Shown here piece after piece: positions 42,684-51,776 of a stretch of DNA of 64,000 bases (position 1 is the stretch's first letter; every line of letters begins with the position of its first letter). The translations under genes were made by a program, and so were the position numbers. The notes below the pieces were generated by a model that was given only the letters and a program-made list of their open reading frames with translations, ran no database searches and had not been told where the DNA came from. The stretch covers positions 1 to 64,000 of the forward strand of contig JANQRL010000048.1 in the NCBI GenBank assembly GCA_028284605.1, read 5' to 3'. Source of the DNA: Paracoccaceae bacterium (GTDB lineage: Bacteria; Pseudomonadota; Alphaproteobacteria; Rhodobacterales; Rhodobacteraceae).

Positions 42684-44780
42684 TCAGCGCTCGTCGATGG
42701 TGATCGTGCCGACCGAGATACGGCCCGGGCTGTCCATGCGAATACCGCACTGGCCATAGGAGAAGGTACTGTCTCTGGCCTCCAGCACAGGCGCGCCATC
42801 GACCGACAGGGTAAGCCGGTCGCCATCGGCTGTGGCGGTCACCTCGTAGCTCTGGCCGGGCACCGCCTCGAACGGCGTCTCGGCGAGGACCGTCGTGCCG
42901 AAATCCTCCTTGAGGATCACCGCCCTGCCATCCCTGAACCCTGCGGCGTAGCTGCGCGCGGTGCCCTGGGAGCGGATTGTGATCAGGTGAGAGGCGCCCG
43001 CCTCGGGGCGGATGTCGGCACTGACGGTCACGTCGCTTGCGTAGAGATGGCCGGTCCAGAGATCGGCATCGCTTGCGGTCAGACCGGTCATCCGGCCGTC
43101 TTCCAGCTTCCAGTAGCCCCGGTTCCAGGTGAAGCCGGAGATCGCGCCCCATTCCTCCACCAGGCTGGCCGGATCGATCTTCCGCGAGCCGGGACCGGAC
43201 ACGGTGAATTCGGCCAGATAGAGCCTGCCGAGGAATTTCAGCCGGCCGAAATACTCGATGCAGAGGCCGATCTCATCGACCGCCTCGCCATCGAGATCGG
43301 GAACGGTGAAGGAGAGCTCGGTCCACTCGCCCGCTTCGGCTTGGAGCCAGGCGCCGGTCTCGACAACCTGCCCACTCATCGTGCCGCGCACATAAGGCAC
43401 AAGTCGCAGATGCCCGTCGCCCTCCATCGGGTCGAGCAGGACGCGCATCGTGACAATCTGGCCGGCGGCGACGAGCGGCGTGAACATCGGCCGGTAGCGC
43501 TCATCGTCGAAATCGTCCTTGCGGTAGAACGGCTTCCAGTAGAGGCGCGCCTGATCTTCCCGCTCGATGCGGTCGATGAGCACCTCAAGCGCGCCCGATC
43601 CCGTGGGCGTCTCGCGGTCCGACCAGCCGAGCGCCAGCCGGTTGTCGCCCGCGATGCGGAAACCGTGCGTCGATCCGGGCAGCGCGAAATCGAACCGCAC
43701 GCCGCGCCGGGTCATGTCCGCGATCCAGTCTGCCGGCGCCTCGCGGCCGTCCAGTTGCAGCGCCAGGGTCGCAAGCTCGCGCGCAAAGGTGGGGATATCG
43801 ACGATGTTGAGGGCACCGGTGACCCCCGAAGTGATGATCGTGTCGTTGATCGGCCCGCGGTACTTGTCCCAGCCCGGCTGCACCCCCTGCATCGTGCCGA
43901 CGATGGCGCCGGCATTGCCCGCGTTGCAGTCGGTGTCCCAGCCGCACATCGTGGCGATCTCGACGGTGCGCGGCAGATCGCCCTGACCGTAGATCATCGC
44001 CAGCGCCAGGACGCCGGCATTGGGGATGATGTGGCAGACGCCGGGATAGCGGTCATAGCCGAAATCGCGGGTCAGCATGTCGCGGCAGGAGCGCCAGTCG
44101 TCCGGTTGGCTCTTGTGATGGTCGAGCACCGCGCGCACGACCCGGGCATAGCCCGACCCCGGATCGATCACTGAGAGACCGGTATCGAAGAGCGCCTCGA
44201 TCCGGGTCTCGGTGAAGGCGGCCGCGATCATCGCCGCGCAGAAACGGGCCCCGTTCAGCCCGTCGCCGTCATGGGCGACGCTGGCCGCGGTCGCCGACAT
44301 CTGCGCGGCGCGTTCCGGATTGCCCGGGTTCACCCAACCCCAGCTGTCGATGAAGATCTGGCCGCCGATCTGCTCGGCAATCGCCGCGCCGTTCTGGGCA
44401 ATCGAGCCGGACCGCGGCGCCTCGATCCCGGCGCGCAGGTTCAGATAGGCGGTGTGTTCCGTCGACCGCCCATAGCCGCCCCACCAATACATGCCGTGAC
44501 CCTCGGCGGCGTAGTTGAGCCAGGTCTTGCCGACCTCCTGCGGTGTCGGCTGCACCTGATAGTCGCGCATCGCGCGGATGAAATAGACCGGGCCGTTGGT
44601 GTCATCATCGGCGGCGAAGTTCTTGAAATCGCGTACATAACCGGTGATCTCGCCATAGGTGTCGCGGATCCGTTCATAGGTCCAGATCGTCGGCTCCACG
44701 GGCGCGCCAAGCCGGACGCCGATGGCCTTGCCCAGAAAGCCCGAATAGATGCGGTGGAGAATGTCGTCGGTCGTCAGCAT
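42684..44780 (-). CDS. ADP-ribosylglycohydrolase family protein with C-terminal beta-rich domains
   Basis: A 698-aa protein. The N-terminal 360 residues match the ADP-ribosylglycohydrolase (DraG/ARH) fold: [21 protein letters not shown], the acidic cluster [13 protein letters not shown] and [20 protein letters not shown], the metal-binding Asp set. The C-terminal 330 residues are beta-rich, probably two carbohydrate-binding-like modules ([28 protein letters not shown]). ARH-fold enzymes hydrolyse N- or O-glycosidic bonds of ribosyl compounds. Within a sugar ABC operon it probably acts on the imported compound rather than on proteins. Confidence 0.87.
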   Translation of the reverse strand: MLTTDDILHRIYSGFLGKAIGVRLGAPVEPTIWTYERIRDTYGEITGYVRDFKNFAADDDTNGPVYFIRAMRDYQVQPTPQEVGKTWLNYAAEGHGMYWWGGYGRSTEHTAYLNLRAGIEAPRSGSIAQNGAAIAEQIGGQIFIDSWGWVNPGNPERAAQMSATAASVAHDGDGLNGARFCAAMIAAAFTETRIEALFDTGLSVIDPGSGYARVVRAVLDHHKSQPDDWRSCRDMLTRDFGYDRYPGVCHIIPNAGVLALAMIYGQGDLPRTVEIATMCGWDTDCNAGNAGAIVGTMQGVQPGWDKYRGPINDTIITSGVTGALNIVDIPTFARELATLALQLDGREAPADWIADMTRRGVRFDFALPGSTHGFRIAGDNRLALGWSDRETPTGSGALEVLIDRIEREDQARLYWKPFYRKDDFDDERYRPMFTPLVAAGQIVTMRVLLDPMEGDGHLRLVPYVRGTMSGQVVETGAWLQAEAGEWTELSFTVPDLDGEAVDEIGLCIEYFGRLKFLGRLYLAEFTVSGPGSRKIDPASLVEEWGAISGFTWNRGYWKLEDGRMTGLTASDADLWTGHLYASDVTVSADIRPEAGASHLITIRSQGTARSYAAGFRDGRAVILKEDFGTTVLAETPFEAVPGQSYEVTATADGDRLTLSVDGAPVLEARDSTFSYGQCGIRMDSPGRISVGTITIDER

Positions 44781-44801
44781 GGGGTCCTGCGGTTCGGGGG
44801 C

Positions 44802-46022
44802 CTATTGCGCGGCGGGCTGGGCGGTTGCGGGCTCGGCCTTTTGCAGAAGTCCGGCGCGGTGCTCCAAGAGCCGCGCCATCCGCGCCTGATCGTCCTGGAA
44901 GATGTCCGCCGCGGTGGCGCAGAAGGCGGCGGCCTCGGCACCGAGGTCGAAACGGTTGACGCGGTCGAGTTGCTCCGCCTCGCCGGCCTCGATCACATCC
45001 TCGCCGTGGAGTGCGCCAAGGATCGCGCCGGTCATCACGCCGATGGAATCGGTGTCGCGGCCCGAATTGATGCCATCCTCGATGGCCTTGCGGAACTCGC
45101 CCTTCGCCGTCACCGCAAATCCGAGCGCCAGCGGCAGCTCCTCGATGGCGAGGAGGCGCGACGGCTGATAGTTCGGCGACGCCTTGCCAACCTTCTCGGG
45201 CCTATGGTCCAGATCGTCGCCCATCGGCGAGAACCGCGCGATCCGGGCGTGAAACGTCTCGACGATCTCGGCGTGATCGGCGCCCTTGTCGCGTAGGGTT
45301 TCGGCGGCCTCGAGGATGCTCTCGATGGCCTGGCGCGTACCGTCCTTGGCCAGCCCATGGGCGGTCTTCGCGATCTCGTCGATGCTGGTGCCGGGAATGA
45401 ACGCGGCGGCGACAGCACCGGCCATCACACCGGCCGCTTCCAGCCCGTAGCTCTGCTGGTGGCCGCTGGCGAAGGCGATGGCCTCGTCATAGGCCGCCTG
45501 CGGATTGCAGGCGTTCACGACGCCGATGGGCGCGATGTACATCGCCGCACCGCAATTGACCATGTTGCCGATCCCGCCCTGACGCGGGTCGCAGGAGGCG
45601 AGCTGGTGGCGCTGAAAAATCCATTTCTCCGGGTAGAACAGCCGTTCCAGAAGCGGGCAGTCCCGTTGCAGCTCAGGCACATAGCGGTCGACCCAGGCGA
45701 TCTGGCGCACCATCCCGTCGGCCATGTCCCAGGCATCGAGATGACGCCGCACCTCGTTATAGACCGCCATCAGGCTCAGCGTCATCAGCGTGTCGTCGGT
45801 GACGATGCCATTGCCGCGCACCCGCCCCCGGGCTGCGGCCGGATCGCGGCTGGTGCGGTGCCATGCGTTGTCGAGCGTGGTCACCCGGCCATAGCCCGCG
45901 CGGATGGCCGCCGGCGAGAGCTTCTCCACCGGCGCCCCCATGGCATCGCCGAGCGCGACGCCATGGAGAAACGCGCGGACCCGCCCCGGAAAGGACGGGC
46001 CCGATGGCTGCGGGGTGCTCAT
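44802..46022 (-). CDS. ADP-ribosylglycohydrolase family protein
   Basis: A 406-aa ARH-fold protein, second of two in the operon. Key motifs: AFLHGVALGDAMGAPVEKLS, the acidic site NGIVTDDTLMTLSLMAVY, and the C-terminal RDTDSIGVMTGAILGALHG. The motif pair TDDT and DTDS gives the two metal ions of the family. It overlaps the upstream binding-protein gene by 4 bp. Sequence differs widely from the 698-aa paralog, so they probably act on different bonds or steps. Confidence 0.9.
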   Translation of the reverse strand: MSTPQPSGPSFPGRVRAFLHGVALGDAMGAPVEKLSPAAIRAGYGRVTTLDNAWHRTSRDPAAARGRVRGNGIVTDDTLMTLSLMAVYNEVRRHLDAWDMADGMVRQIAWVDRYVPELQRDCPLLERLFYPEKWIFQRHQLASCDPRQGGIGNMVNCGAAMYIAPIGVVNACNPQAAYDEAIAFASGHQQSYGLEAAGVMAGAVAAAFIPGTSIDEIAKTAHGLAKDGTRQAIESILEAAETLRDKGADHAEIVETFHARIARFSPMGDDLDHRPEKVGKASPNYQPSRLLAIEELPLALGFAVTAKGEFRKAIEDGINSGRDTDSIGVMTGAILGALHGEDVIEAGEAEQLDRVNRFDLGAEAAAFCATAADIFQDDQARMARLLEHRAGLLQKAEPATAQPAAQ

Positions 46023-47425
46023 TGCAGCACGGTCCTCGCATGTTCGGTCATGCGCTCACCGCCGGCATCGTACCAGCCCTGAACGTAGTCATCCCACTGA
46101 TCCATCGACCATTCGCCGGAGACGAAGCGGAAGACGCTCGTGCGATAGTACTGTTCCGCGGCATCGACATCGGTCGCCAGGTCCGACGGCCAGACGAAGG
46201 CGTTGTCGGGCGTGAAGTACTGCGCCCCTTGTGCCAGCGAGCCCTGGGCCACCGGCGACAGCAGATCGACCGGCGGCGACCAATAGTCCGGGTTGGCGAC
46301 GAAAAAGCGCGGATACCAGGTGCCCATCGCCTCGGTGATCTGGAAGCTGTCGCCGTCGCGGATATAGTGCTCGCCCTCGACACCCATCCGGTCGATGAAC
46401 TGGCCTTCCGGGCTGACGAGGAAGTCGAGCACCGCGACGGCGGCCTCCTTGGCGTCGGAGCGCGCATGGATGGCGAAGCCGCGGGATTCCTTGGCGACAT
46501 CGACCGCGATCAGACCCTGGTCGACGCCGGCGGGCGGGTCGAGCATCACGAGTTCGGTCCCTGGGTTCACCTGCTGCATCTTGGAGCGGTAGATATCGAC
46601 GACGAGACCGGCGGTGCCCATCACGATACCGGCGCGCCCGGTATAGAACTTGTCCTCCTTGAGCTCCCAGTTCGTCGTCACGAATTCCGGATCGAGCAGC
46701 CCTTCTGCATAGAGCGACTGGTAATAGGCGAGCTTGTCGCGTTCCTGATCGGACACCCGCGAATGGATCCACTCCCCCTCGGCGTTCTGCATCCAGGTCG
46801 CGGAGATGCCGAAGGCCCGGTTGAAGAGCGAGTCCATCTCGCTGGTGTTGCCCGGCAGGGTCACACCGAACGTATCGTTCTCGCCATTGCCGTCGAGGTC
46901 GGAGCTGGACAGGGTGCGCAGCAACTCGGTCCAGTCATCGACCGTCTGCGGCGCCTGCCCGCCGGCCTCATCCAGCCAGTCCTGACGCATCACCGCCGAT
47001 TTGGTGCGGGCCGGGAAGACATAGAGCAGGTAGGGATAGTTCTCCAGCCGCTCGACATTATGCGGCCAGAGCGCCCCTTGCAGATGCGTGGCCTCGGCGA
47101 TCCAAGGCCGCAGATCCTCCAGGATGCCCTGATTGGCGAATTCGGTGTCGCCGCCCTGGAAATAGATGATATCAGGGATTTCGCCCGACAGCAGCCTGAG
47201 GCTCAGCGCGTCGGCATAACCCGAGCTGCTCAAGCCAACGAGCTCGATGTCGATTTCCATGCCCTGGGCGGCCATGCCCGCCTCGATGCGCTCCATCAGT
47301 TCAGCATCGCCCGGATTCTCGTGGCCGTAGATGGTGACGACCGGCACCTCGGCCAGGGCCGTGCCCCCCAGACCGGCCAATAGGGCCAGCGCGGCGGCGG
47401 CTGTTTTTGGTTTCTTGCCAAGCAT
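46019..47425 (-). CDS. Extracellular solute-binding protein (family 1, sugar ABC transporter)
   Basis: A 468-aa periplasmic receptor with a signal peptide (about 1-26, AALALLAGLGGTALAEV). Family 1 features: VVTIYGHENPGDAELMERIE, EIPDIIYFQGGDTEF, DDWTELLRTL and the acidic Ca-like loop SSDLDGNGENDTFG. I choose the ATG at 47425, 7 nt after GGAGGAG-type sequence; the GTG at 47431 is also in frame. Ligand unknown; the Asp-rich loop and Trp-rich C-terminus fit an oligosaccharide or glycoside. Confidence 0.92.
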   Translation of the reverse strand: MLGKKPKTAAAALALLAGLGGTALAEVPVVTIYGHENPGDAELMERIEAGMAAQGMEIDIELVGLSSSGYADALSLRLLSGEIPDIIYFQGGDTEFANQGILEDLRPWIAEATHLQGALWPHNVERLENYPYLLYVFPARTKSAVMRQDWLDEAGGQAPQTVDDWTELLRTLSSSDLDGNGENDTFGVTLPGNTSEMDSLFNRAFGISATWMQNAEGEWIHSRVSDQERDKLAYYQSLYAEGLLDPEFVTTNWELKEDKFYTGRAGIVMGTAGLVVDIYRSKMQQVNPGTELVMLDPPAGVDQGLIAVDVAKESRGFAIHARSDAKEAAVAVLDFLVSPEGQFIDRMGVEGEHYIRDGDSFQITEAMGTWYPRFFVANPDYWSPPVDLLSPVAQGSLAQGAQYFTPDNAFVWPSDLATDVDAAEQYYRTSVFRFVSGEWSMDQWDDYVQGWYDAGGERMTEHARTVLQ

Positions 47426-47453
47426 GATCACTCCTCCTCGAACATTGCTTGCG

Positions 47454-48350
47454 TTAGCCTTTGAGGGCGCCGCTCATGACGCCCTTGGTGAAGTATCTCA
47501 GGATCAGCGGGTAGACGGCGAGGATCGGCAGGATGGTCAGGATGATCATCCCGGCATTGAGCGCGCGGGTGCTGATCTGGCCGGCGCCCTCGTAGTTGGT
47601 CATCGCGGCGATGCCGACCATCGTGCTCTTGTCGCCCTCGATGACGAACTGCCGCAGCACCACCTGCAACGGGTGCATGTCCGGATCGGTCAGGTAGATC
47701 ATCGGCCGCAGGAACTCGTTCCAGTGATAGACGAGGTAGAAGAGCGTGATGGTCGCGATGGCCGGCCGCGCCAGGGGAAGCACGACGCGCCACAGCGTCT
47801 GAAAGGCGTTGGCGCCGTCGAGATCCGCCGCCTCGATCAACTCGTCCGGCACTTCCTCGAAAAACCGGATCAGGATGATCAGGTACCAGGCATTGACCAG
47901 CTTATAGAGGATCACGGACCAGTAGGTGTTCAGCAGCCCGAGGTCGCGCGCGACGAAGTAATCCGGGATCAGCCCGGGTTCGAAGACGATCGTCACGAGC
48001 ACGAAGACGAAGATGATCGCGCGCCCGGGCAGGCGCCGGCGCGACAGCGCCCAGGCCATCAGAACGGTGCAGGTCACATTGAGCAGGGTGCCCGTGGTGG
48101 TGATCAGGATCGAGTTGAGCAGGCCGCGCTGGACGCTGGGATGGTTGATCAGGAGCCCCCAGACATCGAAGGAAAAGCCGCTGGGGACAATCGCGAGGCC
48201 GCTCATCCCCGGCACCCGCGCCGGATCGGAGAGCGACAGGGCCAGAAGGTGCAGGATGGGCTGCACGGTCACGACCACCATGAAAAGCAGCGAGGAGACG
48301 ATGATCGCCTGCTCGATGCGCTCCATCCGGGTCTGGGTGTGGCCGCGCAT
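47454..48350 (-). CDS. Carbohydrate ABC transporter permease (MalG type)
   Basis: A 298-aa membrane subunit with six helices. The EAA loop is EELIEAADLDGANAFQTLWRV, with the usual downstream GxxLPLARP. It ends with LTILPILAVYPLILRYFTKG followed by VMSGALKG, the MalG-type C-terminus. Its start overlaps the stop of the MalF-type gene. I prefer the ATG at 48350; GTGs at 48353 and 48356 are possible. Confidence 0.93.
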   Translation of the reverse strand: MRGHTQTRMERIEQAIIVSSLLFMVVVTVQPILHLLALSLSDPARVPGMSGLAIVPSGFSFDVWGLLINHPSVQRGLLNSILITTTGTLLNVTCTVLMAWALSRRRLPGRAIIFVFVLVTIVFEPGLIPDYFVARDLGLLNTYWSVILYKLVNAWYLIILIRFFEEVPDELIEAADLDGANAFQTLWRVVLPLARPAIATITLFYLVYHWNEFLRPMIYLTDPDMHPLQVVLRQFVIEGDKSTMVGIAAMTNYEGAGQISTRALNAGMIILTILPILAVYPLILRYFTKGVMSGALKG

Positions 48351-49351
48351 CACCACACCCCCTTGCCGGTCAGGCGCTTGGAGATGGTGTGCGCCGCGAG
48401 CAGTAGGATCATCCCGATCACGCCCTTGAAGAGGCCCGCGGCGGTGGCCAGGGAGAACTGGCCCGACTGCAACCCGATCCGGTAGACATAGGTGTCGATG
48501 ATGTCGATCTGGTCGCGGATCGCGTCATTGGCCAGATTGAAGATCTGGTCGAACCCGGCATTCATGAACATGCCGACATTGAGGATAAAGAGCGTCGCGA
48601 TGGTCGGCGCGATCCCCGGCAGCGTCACATACCAGATCTTCTGCCAGCGATTGGCGCCGTCCATCTCGGCGGCGTCGTAGAGCTGCGGGTCGATGGCCAT
48701 GATGGCGGCGAAGTAGAGCAGCGAATCCCAGCCCGCGCTGCGCCAGATCTCCGAGAATACGACGACCCAGCGGATCGACCCGGAATCGGTCATGAAGCCC
48801 ACGGGGTTGAGGCCGATCCAGCCGCGCATCTCGTTGATCACCCCGTCGGAGGGCGAGAGCGCCGCGATGAAGATGCCGGCGATCACCACCCAGGACAGGA
48901 AATGCGGCAGGTAGATCGCCGATTGAATGAAGCGGCGCAGGTTGGTGGTGCGGATCTCGTTGATCAGCAGGGCGACGAGGATCGGCACCGGAAAGACGAA
49001 GACGATCTTCATCGCCGAGATGATCAGCGTGTTGCCGAGCACCTGGAAGAAGGCCGGCGAGTCGAAGAGCGTCGTGAAATGCTTCAGCCCGACCCAGATA
49101 TTGTCGTCGAAAATCCGGAAGTCCTGAAAGGCGAGCCGGGCCTGGTAGATCGGGAAATAGTGGAACAGGACGAAATAGAGGATGCCCGGCGCCATCATCA
49201 GGTAGTAGGGCCACCAGGCGCGCAGTCTCAGCCATCGGCCGGCGGGCTGGCTCGCGTCCCAATCCTCATCCAATATGAGCGCCGCACTGGGAAGGTTCCC
49301 ATCTCGCGGCGCGTCAGGGCCCGCCGGCGCTGTTTCAGGCGGCATGGTCAT
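48350..49351 (-). CDS. Carbohydrate ABC transporter permease (MalF type)
   Basis: A 333-aa membrane subunit with six helices after a cytoplasmic N-terminus of about 50 residues. Features: YYLMMAPGILYFVLFHYFPI, and the EAA loop QLYDAAEMDGANRWQKIWYV. The start at 49351 has GGAG at 7 nt and sits 17 bp inside the end of the LacI gene, so regulator and transporter are cotranscribed. Confidence 0.92.
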   Translation of the reverse strand: MTMPPETAPAGPDAPRDGNLPSAALILDEDWDASQPAGRWLRLRAWWPYYLMMAPGILYFVLFHYFPIYQARLAFQDFRIFDDNIWVGLKHFTTLFDSPAFFQVLGNTLIISAMKIVFVFPVPILVALLINEIRTTNLRRFIQSAIYLPHFLSWVVIAGIFIAALSPSDGVINEMRGWIGLNPVGFMTDSGSIRWVVVFSEIWRSAGWDSLLYFAAIMAIDPQLYDAAEMDGANRWQKIWYVTLPGIAPTIATLFILNVGMFMNAGFDQIFNLANDAIRDQIDIIDTYVYRIGLQSGQFSLATAAGLFKGVIGMILLLAAHTISKRLTGKGVW

Positions 49352-50393
49352 TTCGCATCTCCGGCGGGAGCCCGGCATGGTCGGGCCGCGCCAGCGAGCC
49401 GCGCTCCACGAAATGGCAATCGAGCAGCACCCGGCGATGGTCGAGCGTGCCGTCAATCGCCTCGGTCAAGAGCGCCATGCCCTCGGTGCCGATCGCGCGG
49501 GCGGGCTTGGCCACGGTCGTCAGGCCGGGCGCGGCATAGGCGCCGGCCGGGATGCCGTCGAAGCCGAGCACGGACACATCCTGCGGGCAGCGCAGGCCGA
49601 GATCGCGCAAGGCGAGGATCGCGCCAAGCGCCATCAGATCGTTGGCGGCGAAGACGCAGCGGACCGGCTGCTCGGCCCGGCCGATCAGCCGGATCATCGC
49701 ACGGCGGCCGGACTCGACCGTGTAATCTCCTTCCTCGACCGGCAGCGTAGCCGGGTCGATGCCCCGCGCGACGCAATGGTCATGGACGACACGCTGGAAC
49801 CGCACGCGGGCCAGACGGTTCGGCGGGCCGAGCAGAAGGGCAGGTTGCAAGTGGCCGAATTCTGCCAGGCGATTCAAACCAATGGCGACGCCTTGGGCGA
49901 TGTTGCTGCCGACGCTCGAAAGCTGCGCGAAGCGCTCGGCGCTCGACCCGATCAGCACCATCGGCAGCCCGGCGCGGTGGATATCGTCGCTCCCGTCGGC
50001 GACCGGATTGATGATCGCGCCATCGACCCGCGCCTGACGCAGGGCGCGCAGATGCTGCGCCTCGCGATCGGCGTTCCAGTCGGAGCTGAACACCAGAAGC
50101 GAGGCGCCGCGCCGCGCCGCCTCATCCTGGGCGCCCCGGGCGACTTCGGCCCAGAACGGGTTGGCCAGGTCGGGGATCACGAGGCCGATCATCCCGGTGC
50201 GGCCGGACCGCAGCGACCGGGCGAGGTGGTTGCGCTCGTAGCCATAGGCTTCGGCGATCTCAAGGACACGCTTTCGGGACGCCTCGGCGACATTGGGCGC
50301 GTTGGAGAGCGCCCTGGCAGCCGTACTCTTGGAGACGCCGGCGGCCGCGGCAATGTCGATGATCGTCGGTGACCTGCTTTTTCTGTCCGCCAT
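49335..50393 (-). CDS. LacI family transcriptional regulator
   Basis: A 352-aa regulator. The N-terminal helix-turn-helix is TIIDIAAAAGVSKSTAARAL with the hinge helix following at about 45-60 (HLARSLRSGRTGMIG). The rest is a periplasmic-binding-type effector domain (VIPDLANPFWAEVARGAQDE). It is the first gene of the ten-gene operon, and a LacI-type operator lies at 50430-50443, so it probably represses the whole operon until the imported compound or a product binds. Confidence 0.95.
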   Translation of the reverse strand: MADRKSRSPTIIDIAAAAGVSKSTAARALSNAPNVAEASRKRVLEIAEAYGYERNHLARSLRSGRTGMIGLVIPDLANPFWAEVARGAQDEAARRGASLLVFSSDWNADREAQHLRALRQARVDGAIINPVADGSDDIHRAGLPMVLIGSSAERFAQLSSVGSNIAQGVAIGLNRLAEFGHLQPALLLGPPNRLARVRFQRVVHDHCVARGIDPATLPVEEGDYTVESGRRAMIRLIGRAEQPVRCVFAANDLMALGAILALRDLGLRCPQDVSVLGFDGIPAGAYAAPGLTTVAKPARAIGTEGMALLTEAIDGTLDHRRVLLDCHFVERGSLARPDHAGLPPEMRNDHAA

Positions 50394-50429
50394 GTTACAC
50401 GCCGCAAGCGCCGCGCATCTCCTTCATTT

Positions 50430-50443
50430 TGGGAACGTTACCA
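50430..50443. promoter_or_regulatory. LacI-family operator
   Basis: TGGGAACGTTACCA is a near-perfect 14-bp palindrome around a central CG, the standard LacI-family shape. It lies 37 bp upstream of the LacI start codon, where it would overlap the operon promoter. Confidence 0.75.
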
Positions 50444-50569
50444 GAGAGTATTGCTAGGTTCAAGCGGGACCAGACCGAAGCGCCTCTGTCACGGCAATCG
50501 AGTCACCTGCGACGCAGGTCGGTGATCTGAGGCCGCCTGATGGTCGGCCAGTTGGCGACTTGGGCAGGA

Positions 50570-50810
50570 CCTGGGCGTGACGGGCAGAACGATGACGCTG
50601 ACATACGAGACCGGCGGCCTGGCGCGCCAGCTCGCCACGCCTGTCCTCAAGCTGCTTTGAGGCGCCGGATTTCTGCGACCTCCGTGCTGTCCCGGGCCGT
50701 CTTCGGCCGGTGGGAGATGGCCTCGGCAATCCGCATCCTGCGGCGGATCCCGGCGATCGTCGCTCCCGACTCCGCCTGCTTCAACGCGAACCGATCCGTT
50801 CGTCGGTAAA
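50570..50810 (-). pseudogene. Remnant of an IS3-family transposase OrfA
   Basis: On the minus strand the frame reads RFALKQAESGATIAGI then IAEAI... and EVAEIRRLK, which parallels IS3 OrfA sequence (FxxKQAExG, GISEATFY, EVRRLKQLEDEN). A frameshift follows EIRRLK; the next frame continues KQLEDRRGELARQAAG. There is no OrfB and no clear terminal inverted repeat. It is a decayed fragment in the 594-bp gap between the LacI and GntR genes. The rest of that gap shows only the two operators. Confidence 0.5.
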
Positions 50811-50948
50811 GGGGTTCCCGCGGCATCCGGGCGCTCCTCTCATCGCGACTTCTTGCCCGGACAGTCGCAGCAACGAAGGTCCATGTCTCGGGATCGGATC
50901 CCGAAGCTCCGAAGCTCCCCCGGCCCGGGGCGAGACACTTGACCGCAC

Positions 50949-50960
50949 ATTGTTGACAGT
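50949..50960. promoter_or_regulatory. GntR/FCD operator at its own promoter
   Basis: ATTGTTGACAGT, 28 bp before the GntR start. The same motif occurs twice in the mmgE/tctC divergent region (53279-53290 and 53420-53431) with one or two changes, so it is the likely site of this regulator. Confidence 0.65.
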
Positions 50961-50987
50961 CGGCAGAATCCGGTCGAACTTCGCTGG

Positions 50988-51671
50988 ATGGCACCCACTG
51001 GTTCGACCAGATCGGCGGCGGAGGAGATCCGGAAACGTCGTTCGCAAACAATCACTTCGATCGCGGTCAAGGCCATCGAGGAGATGATCGTATCCGGCGA
51101 ACTGGTCGCCGGCGACCGGATCAACGAAAGCGCCCTGGCGGACCGGCTGGAGATCAGTCGCGGACCGATCCGAGAGGCGTGCCGGAGCCTCGAACAGGCC
51201 GGTCTTCTGACCAGCAAGACCAACCGGGGCATGTATGTGCGCGAGATTGCGCTCGACGAGGCGCGGGAGCTTTACGAACTGCGCGGTGCCGTCGCCGGGC
51301 TGGTGGGCGAACTGATCGTCAAGCGCGGCACGCCGGAGACAGTCGAGGCGCTGACACACCTTGTCGACAGAATGCAGGCCGCCGCCGACACCGGGGACAC
51401 GCAGACCTATTACAAGCTGAACCTGAGCTTCCATGACGCCCTGGTCGACGCGGCGCAGAACGCGGTGGTTGAGGACACCTACCACCGGATCGTCAATCAA
51501 CTGCACCTGATGCGTCGGCGGGGCCTCGTGCAGGAGGGCAGCCTTCAGGTTTCCAACCGGGAGCACCGGGATATCGTCGAGGCCCTGGCCGCCCGTGATC
51601 CGTCCGCCGCGGCGGCGGCGATGAAGACCCATGTCGCCAACGGCTTTTCGCGTCTGGTGTCCGCTCTCTGA
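50988..51671 (+). CDS. GntR family regulator, FadR subfamily (FCD domain)
   Basis: A 227-aa regulator. The winged helix is at about 20-90 (NESALADRLEISRGPIREAC, LEQAGLLTSKTNRGMYVREI). The FCD all-helical effector domain follows (about 95-220) with the metal/ligand residues in YYKLNLSFHDALVDAA and the His of REHRDIVEAL. FCD regulators sense organic acids. It is convergent with the MmgE/PrpD gene. Shared operator sites link it to that gene, to tctCBA set 3 and to itself. Confidence 0.93.
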   Translation: MAPTGSTRSAAEEIRKRRSQTITSIAVKAIEEMIVSGELVAGDRINESALADRLEISRGPIREACRSLEQAGLLTSKTNRGMYVREIALDEARELYELRGAVAGLVGELIVKRGTPETVEALTHLVDRMQAAADTGDTQTYYKLNLSFHDALVDAAQNAVVEDTYHRIVNQLHLMRRRGLVQEGSLQVSNREHRDIVEALAARDPSAAAAAMKTHVANGFSRLVSAL

Positions 51672-51776
51672 GCCTTTCGGGCGCGCGACCCGGCTCCGTC
51701 CGACAAGGCAGGAGAACCGTCCGAGCCCGGCCGCGACCGGACGGCGCCGCCGGAGGTCCCGGGCCTTGCCGGAGGT

